Shown one piece after another: positions 57,453 to 64,000 of a stretch of DNA of 64,000 nt; within the stretch, counting starts at the first letter, position 1, and every line of letters begins with the position of its first letter. The position numbers and the translations under genes were made by a program. The notes under the pieces were generated by a model. It was not told the DNA's origin. It worked only from the letters and a program-made list of their open reading frames with translations, and made no database searches. Source of the DNA: Favolaschia claudopus (lineage: Eukaryota > Basidiomycota > Agaricomycetes > Agaricales > Mycenaceae); the NCBI GenBank assembly GCA_037176885.1, contig JAWWNJ010000060.1, forward strand, positions 372,001 to 436,000, written 5' to 3'.

Positions 57453-58400
57453 ACAAAAAATGTCGACGTCGACAAACCTTAGTTTTCGTCCACCTGCTCC
57501 ACAAACGTAGCATACGGTCACCATACCATCCAGTACCCACCCCCAGCGAGCGTGAAGCCCCACCATGGCTCGACTCCCAGGAAACGACCAAGTCGTCTTG
57601 TCCCAAAAAGGAAATTTCTGATTGTGGTGGTCGATGGGCAGTTTGTGGAGGTTGTGCGAGGAAAGAGACGAAGATAAGCCATATTTGAGAAGTGTATAGA
57701 GAATATGGAGAGTATGGATATCACAATCATAATTGCGGTTGAATTCACAAGCACGAGCATAAATTACCGGCGCCGGCACAGGCGAGCGAGGGAGGAAGAC
57801 ATTGGACATTGGCATTGAGCAAGGAAGTAGAGATCGGAGGCAAGACAGGGCCGCAAGAGGATGAGGGTCTGCAGATAACGATCACATCAGAGAAGGATTT
57901 AGCATACGAGGGAGGGCAGCAGGGCACAGCAGACCCGCCAAAAAGCAAGGCGGGAAGCGTCTAGCAACCGCGGTGGGTCCAACATTAGCGGGGAGTAGGG
58001 AGATAGAAGGAGAATCATAGACATACTCAGGTAAACTGAGGAGGGGACTGCAATGCGAAAAGGAAAGGCGATGCCACAGGGTGGCATTCACGGGCAATCT
58101 GTGTCTCCTCAATTGGCAACAAAAACGCAGCCCAGCCATAGAGGCACTCACCAGCATCGGATACTACGGTTCATCCCAGCACTGTCATACACATCGTCTT
58201 CAAGCCATCTCCTCTTCCTTCGCTCCCAGTCTTCAAGTCCGACTTCATGACAGGTAGACTTCATCGCGTCCATCCCGACTATCCAGCCGAATCAACAACC
58301 ACATCCTGCCTCCCACCAAACATGCGCCCACTCATCGTCGTTGGTGCGAGAACTTGAAAGGCGCACTCTTGGCGTGGCTCTTCGCTGCCATCGTTGTTTG
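57453..58400. other. Intergenic, no supported gene
   Basis: Reverse frames at 57444-57815 and 57882-58157 have no recognised family. Confidence 0.4.
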
Positions 58401-59033
58401 TAGGGATGGACACCGTACCGTATACGGTACGGCCCGTACACTTTACGGCGCTTTACGGCGGTTACCCCGGACGTAACCGTAACCGTATAGGTCAACTTGA
58501 GGGCCTATACGGGACGGTACGGCATGTTTTACGGGATGTTTACGGGGTCATACGGCCGTACCATTTCTCACCCACTTATTTGGCTTAGGGAGGGTCAGTT
58601 TTGAATGCGGGGCAACTATGGGGAGCTAGCTGAGGGTAAACTTTTGATGCTTGAACAGTGCCGGGCTATTTCATGGACACTGAGTGTGTTGCATACGGTG
58701 AGTTGGTGCAAGGACTGAGCCGGAGACTGCCGGAGACCCTCCGGCACAGCGGTATTCAGCCGACGGGTCGAGAACTAATGGAGATGAATACCCGACAGAG
58801 TGTGCTGATGCATCCTCTTGAGCCGAAGCCTGATAATCGGCTCCCGCGGGAGTGATGTGGGTACGGGCCGTACAGTGCCGTATACGGCCGTACAGATACG
58901 GCTTCATACGGCAGCAGTGACGGCGCCTCCCCGTACCGTAAGGACAGACCTCGAGACCCTGTACGGGACGGCTACGGGTCCCGTATTGTACGGTGCCGTA
59001 CGCCGTATTTTACGGTTACGGTGTCCATCCCTA
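58401..59033. mobile_element. Non-autonomous hAT element, second family (633 bp)
   Basis: Perfect 17-bp terminal inverted repeats TAGGGATGGACACCGTA, flanked by the 8-bp duplication GTTGTTTG (58393-58400 and 59034-59041). Subterminal zones are dense in TACGG/CCGTA words in both directions. There is no transposase frame. The termini TAGGGATG are of a type common among hAT elements. It is unrelated in sequence to the 648-bp family. Confidence 0.88.
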
Positions 59034-59041
59034 GTTGTTTG

Positions 59042-60126
59042 CAATGAGGGGAATGAGGAAGCTGTGTAACGTCACTCGTCACACCGGCTTCTCTCTTCCG
59101 CTGATCCGACCCGGACTCGACAACCCGAGCTGCCGCCATCGAGATGCATTTTCGGCTGCCTCTCAACTGTCTCTTACAGAGATCTCCCAGGATCTCCCCC
59201 ATATACTACCTTGACATTCTGCTTACCCGGTCCCTCTCTCTCCGCGCGATAGCGAAGTCCCTCACAGGCCATCAATACTTAGTACTTACCCAATACTTAG
59301 TAAGTACTTACCCGCAAAAATCCCGATCCCTTCTTGGTTCCTTCGTCTGCTCTACTTCTAACATACTTTCTCAACGACTCTGGCAGTTGCCGACTTCAGC
59401 TCTCCTTACGTCAACACTGGTGTTTTACTTGGTTCGAATTCTAAAATTAGTGAGGGAGCCAAGAGGGAGCTTGATTTTAGCGCGCTGGTAAACCCCGGAT
59501 ACGCGCTTGCTACTTATGTTCATCCCGCTGCGCTATATTCCGCTACTTGGCGCGGCCGCCTTACAAGCTTACGGTAATATTGCCCTCATATATGATGACT
59601 GCAGATGTAAGTGATTCAATTTTCTCAGATGCCGGTGTTGATATCTTTTCCTTCCTACTTCAACAGAGGTACGCACAATTGACCCACAAACTGGGATATT
59701 TGTTTTTCGAAGTTTGGTTGAGTTCTTGAGAGCAGCTGCTCGAATTTGGACGCCGTCATTGGTAGTCTCATTCAGAAGCAAATTTATATCCAACTGGATG
59801 ATTGCCATTCCCATTGTGTTGCTCGGCTGGTATCCACCTGTAATCAAGATGGCAGTCACAAGTCCAACTGCTTTCGCTGGATGCCGCACGTTGAGCCCTT
59901 CCCCGACAGTGAGGTATGTCCGTATTTGTGTAGTTGGCAGAGACAGGTAAGTGGCTGATACGTTGAATTCACGCGGCCTCCTAATGAGACGACAATTCAT
60001 TGGTTTCAGCATCATGGCTATCGAAGCTGTTTGCATTAAGATTCGAATATCATCTGGGTAACACTAGCTTACAGATATGGCAGGACCCTCAATTCCCTTT
60101 GGTTTCCATCTGTAAGTTTGCAACTG
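59042..60126. other. Possible decayed membrane-protein gene region
   Basis: Hydrophobic frames around 59520-59930 (for example MFIPLRYIPLLGAAALQAY and WMIAIPIVLLGWYPPVIKMAV) with scattered splice-like sites suggest a remnant of a membrane protein. The family could not be established and no intact model was found. Confidence 0.3.
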
Positions 60127-60390
60127 ACTTACAGCTGATTGCGGAACTTAGGGCGCGGACGATTTTTTTCCTAAAATGGACACTTTACTAGGATTTTGAC
60201 CATTTCGCTCGTTATGAGCTGGATTCTGGAGGTATCGACGAGATTTTTATATGGGCGTGCTTGCCTTGCCTGTCCGCAGGTGCTCCGCTATTCAGCTTGA
60301 CATTTGTCGAGGTAGATATTCCATAACTCAGGAAATGCTTGATCTTCCGAATTTTCGCTGTTACATGTTTAGACGAACTTCAGGGAAGCC
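60127..60390 (+). repeat. Left arm of 264-bp inverted repeat
   Basis: Over 90% identical by eye to the complement of 60942-61205, with a 551-bp spacer. Both arms are 264 nt. The content (GGGCGCGGACGATTTTTTTCC, TGGGCGTGCTTGCCTTGCC) looks like a former gene fragment. Confidence 0.75.
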
Positions 60391-60941
60391 TGTATCTTGT
60401 AGAAACATAGTAAAAGCTGTTGCAAAGGTGCTGATATAGTCCGATTCTCGATCTACCACGAGGTTCGCTCACAATCCGCTTGACAATCTGCCTGCTGCAA
60501 TCAAATAAACCTCATGAAAACAACCCCCCCAGTTAGAGTCAATATACCTTGAAATCTATATGCGTGTTTTCAGGTCTTTGGAGTAGTGCTTTCGCTCCGC
60601 TGTGGGAGGAGCGCGACACGGCATGGTGGAAGAGAGAAAGAGTTGTTGCCATCAACAAACTCACGTGTCCGATGATTTGGCATTCCGCACCGACTCTAGT
60701 ACCATCGCTTCGCTCAGGACAGGGCAGATACTGGCTCAGTAGGCAGCTTCGGAGGCTCGCCCAATTGCTCGGACCTCAAATCGGCTCTCTATGAGTAGAA
60801 GGGTTCAAGAATTCCAGTCACAGATCTCGGCTAATATGAGACGCCTTATTCGACAGATTGCGCACGAACGCCGTGATGAATCTACCATCTGATAATGGAG
60901 GCGTCTCCGGGACACTCAGTAGACTGTTTTGGTGAGTTACT

Positions 60942-61205
60942 GGCTTCCCTGAAGTTCATCTGGACATACAACAGCGAAAATTCGGAAGATCAAGCATTTC
61001 TTACATTATCGAATATCTACCTCGACGAATCTCAAGCTGAATAGCGGAGCACCTGCGGACAGGCAAGGCAAGCACGCCCATATAAAAATCTCGTTGACAC
61101 CTCCAGAATCCAGCTCATAACGAGCGAAATGGTCGAAATCCTAGTAAAGTGTCCATTTTAGGAAAAAAATCGTCCGCGCCCTAAGTTCCGCAATCAGCTG
61201 TAAGT
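60942..61205 (-). repeat. Right arm of 264-bp inverted repeat
   Basis: Reverse-complement partner of 60127-60390. The spacer between the arms holds only short unrecognised frames. Confidence 0.75.
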
Positions 61206-64000
61206 AACAATGAATCCAACTAATCACCCAAGAGCACAGACTCACGCGAGGAATTTCGTTTGACTCGTATATTACATTGAACGAGGTAGACCTGAGAGCC
61301 TAAGGAAGTATCTTCATCTGACGGTTACTCCTGTTACACGAAGTGTCAACTTACAGAATGCAATTTTTCAACTCGATGCCGAAGTCGTTGAGATAGATGC
61401 TGGGACCGACCCAGGTGAGTATGGTGCGCATTACTGTTCACTAGCAAAGGAAGATTTGAAGAACCATACCTTCGATCTGGTCACTTGGGCCCGGAGGAAC
61501 TTCATGTTTGAATTTGAGGATGACTTTGCGGAAGTTTTGAGTCCTGAGAATTTTCGATGGACTCCGAATCTGACGGCGATGCGTGACCTCTAGAGCTAGG
61601 GACGCTGATACCGAGTCTGGTGCATCAGTGAATTGGTTCCGCACATAAATGGTCCGATTCCTGATATGACGAGAGGCAATCATCGTATCGGCGGAGAGTC
61701 ACTGGAGAATGCAGCTCGACCAACCTTTCATGAGCTATTTTGCCCACACGTACTGACTCAAAGTTCGGCCACCACTTGCTCTCTGGAGTGACCAGATATA
61801 GCGTCAAGCCAAAAATTGGCAATCAAGCGTTGAATTGATCCCTCTGCCTTGAACAGCAATCATCTGGTCATATCATGTACTGTGATTTTAGCACCCATTT
61901 TTGAGATTTCCCAGATAGCCGCAAATAATTCTCAAACTCTCTTCGGAAAGTAGTAAGTAGAGGTGAGCGAAAACCCGGGAACTCAGTCTCATTCCGACGC
62001 ATTGATCACGAATGCAATGCGAGGGCTTTGAGAACTTGGCAAGCAAATAGACTGCATGACCCGCATTGTACCGCTAAACTCTGTCTGACACTACATGCGG
62101 CATTCAACCGTCTCGCGCCCTCCCTCGCAAGAGCATTTCAAACTGGAAGATCAAATCCAGAATTGTGTGTGAGGCTGTTTGCATTGAAACCACCCAACAC
62201 ACACGCCAACCTCCCTATTTCACTTGCGCATTCATTTTTAGATACCCTCTGGTCCCTCATCTGCAACTTCCACTCTTTTCCTTCACGGGCACAATTAACG
62301 CAGAGGATTTGAACCGTGCGAATGTCATATGATCGCATCACTTTACCTCGACTTTCGCGATTTGTTCCCGGTTGGTTCCCAGCCTCTGGTTCATAGGGCA
62401 GGGTGACACATAGCATATTTCGAGTTCATATGCCATGCAACAATCAATATTGATAGAATTTTCGCGCACACTCAATTTTATTCGTTGGGCGGATTTTTGA
62501 AACTTGAGGGGAACGATAAAATTCGTTAGCTGACTACGAGCACACAGTCAGGACCTAGATCATGGAAACAATGTTTTTTTCCTTGATATCAAGCTGTGGT
62601 AGCCATATGGACACTCCGTTCTAATTTATTTAGTATGTTATGTATTGGAACCGGTACAGCTTGGTATTTAAGTATTCTACAATGCCGACCTATTGACTGA
62701 ATGAACAGAGTTCGCGAGAATTACTTCTTGTAGCTCAGAACTACTGCCATACTCTCCTTGCTGTAAAACCTCCATAGCTGCCTGGTCGCTTCCGCAAAGA
62801 TGATTAGGTAAATATAGTCGTGTAGCTCACATTTTCGCCGCTTTCTCTTTGAGCTTGTCGATGCACGACAAATGACGCAGCAGGCAACTAAATCAGGACA
62901 GAAATCTACCAGGTCCGGAGGCGGAGGGATTTGTTTCATCGTATCTCGGTCTCCGTATCGTCGTGGCTAGTAGTGGCTGATCGGACATTCCGTAGAAAGT
63001 CTGCGCCACGACATCGAGTACTAGTAGTACCGGTTTATGCAGAATATAGTTGTCCTTCCCCTCTCCGATCTCCGTATATCCTCCAAGTTGTTTCCTGGGC
63101 ATCCAGTTAGTAGCATATTATAATCCTGTACATTGGAATATTCGAATTTCGCGGCGAAGACACTTTGAAATGCGAGGATAGTACTGGTCATTGGAAGCCC
63201 TTCGAACCTTAGGCTGAGTATGTTCACTTTGACGGATAGACTGATTTCCTCTGGTAGCCGAGAAAAAGACGAAGAATTAAGTAATGAAGAATTGATGTTC
63301 GTAACAGTTTGTTCATTCGGTTGCGCGACTCTGCGGCACAATTTGAACTTCAACATAAGTATGTAATTTCGGACTCCGGAGTCTCGATTGAATTGAATTG
63401 TGTGCATGGCGCCGTCGGAGACGGAGTTCGATAAGCGGAGAATCAGGAAGCTTTGATGGGACTGGATTGGCGTGGACTTGTTTGAGTGAAAAAATCAAGT
63501 GAATTCAAATGTTGACATTATGAAGTTGTGGACTGAAATGACCAAGTCCAAATTCCCACGTGTGCGTGGAATTTTGATCCATCATCGGCACAATAGCTGA
63601 TTGCCACTTCATCATGCACAACTTTCTTCCTCCCTCCATGATCCATCACTCACGACCGTCGCCACCTCGCCCGTCCGTCGCCTCGCCGATCTGCTAGCGC
63701 TGCTCAGGACTGGCCTCCACTTTCTTTGTCGGCAACTTCTCATTCAAGGTCGTCGAATTACAGTTGCTTTTGCAGCGTTTGTAGGATGTATGAATCACGG
63801 TGCGCATACTCGCTTTTCAATAACGATCTAGCAAGCTAACTTGAGTGGACAAGTAGAGTTCGATTTCCGTGCGCAAGTCTCCCGGGCCTTTTTGGCCTTC
63901 TGTCTCGCTTTCATTCGACGGTTTTCTTGCCTTGCCACCCACTATGCTCAGCTCTCAGCTTTGATTTGTTGTCCATTCTCTGATTCATTCCAACTGCGAC
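61206..64000. other. Gene-poor right end of window
   Basis: No supported gene. A 128-codon reverse frame at 63021-63407 is unrecognised. Short C-rich frames near 63600 may begin a gene beyond the window. Confidence 0.4.

Noticed and set aside
1..64000. CRISPR arrays, bacterial operons, rRNA genes
   Set aside because: No regularly spaced repeats or rRNA-like sequence; genome style is clearly fungal.

Overview
The window looks like the nuclear genome of a basidiomycete mushroom-forming fungus (Agaricomycetes). Genes are split by many short introns (about 40-66 nt), coding strands are C-rich at third positions, and several products are typical of that group: Tnp2-like transposase, fungal tRNA ligase, GH16 glucanase, type-B carboxylesterase, secreted epoxide hydrolase and small GPI-anchor-like secreted proteins. 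Species cannot be named from the sequence.

Layout. 1-2.3 kb: 3' part of a CACTA/EnSpm-type Tnp2 transposase gene. 3.6-7.5 kb: an unrecognised 470-aa protein and a 5'-truncated PLP-dependent decarboxylase. 9-12 kb: a secreted carboxylesterase with a TA-flanked MITE in one intron. 12.3-16.2 kb: a SAM methyltransferase overlapping an F-box-like gene, then a GH16 glucanase. 17-24.3 kb: an alpha/beta hydrolase, a small conserved-looking protein, an arrestin-like protein and a second methyltransferase. 25.7-37.6 kb: a decaying EH-domain gene, tRNA ligase (trl1), a second alpha/beta hydrolase, a small secreted-protein gene broken by a hAT element, a methyltransferase remnant, Eme1-like nuclease subunit and epoxide hydrolase. 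38.5-54.5 kb: six members of one small secreted protein family, with a bZIP factor and a third alpha/beta hydrolase among them. 55-64 kb: a DUF1772 membrane protein, then a gene-poor, repeat-rich stretch.

The main themes are duplication and transposition. One secreted family has six copies (one truncated, one lacking its core), two of them in a roughly 1.2 kb inverted segmental duplication. Four copies share a CGGGGGTTGC-type upstream motif and three share a TATA box about 100 bp from the start. Three alpha/beta hydrolases and three methyltransferase copies (one a remnant) are scattered around them. Two apparently identical 648-bp non-autonomous hAT elements with different 8-bp target duplications sit 23 kb apart; one interrupts an exon of a secreted-protein gene. 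A third, unrelated hAT element also has a perfect 8-bp duplication. Housekeeping genes (trl1, eme1, bZIP, arrestin-like) look intact between these dynamic segments.
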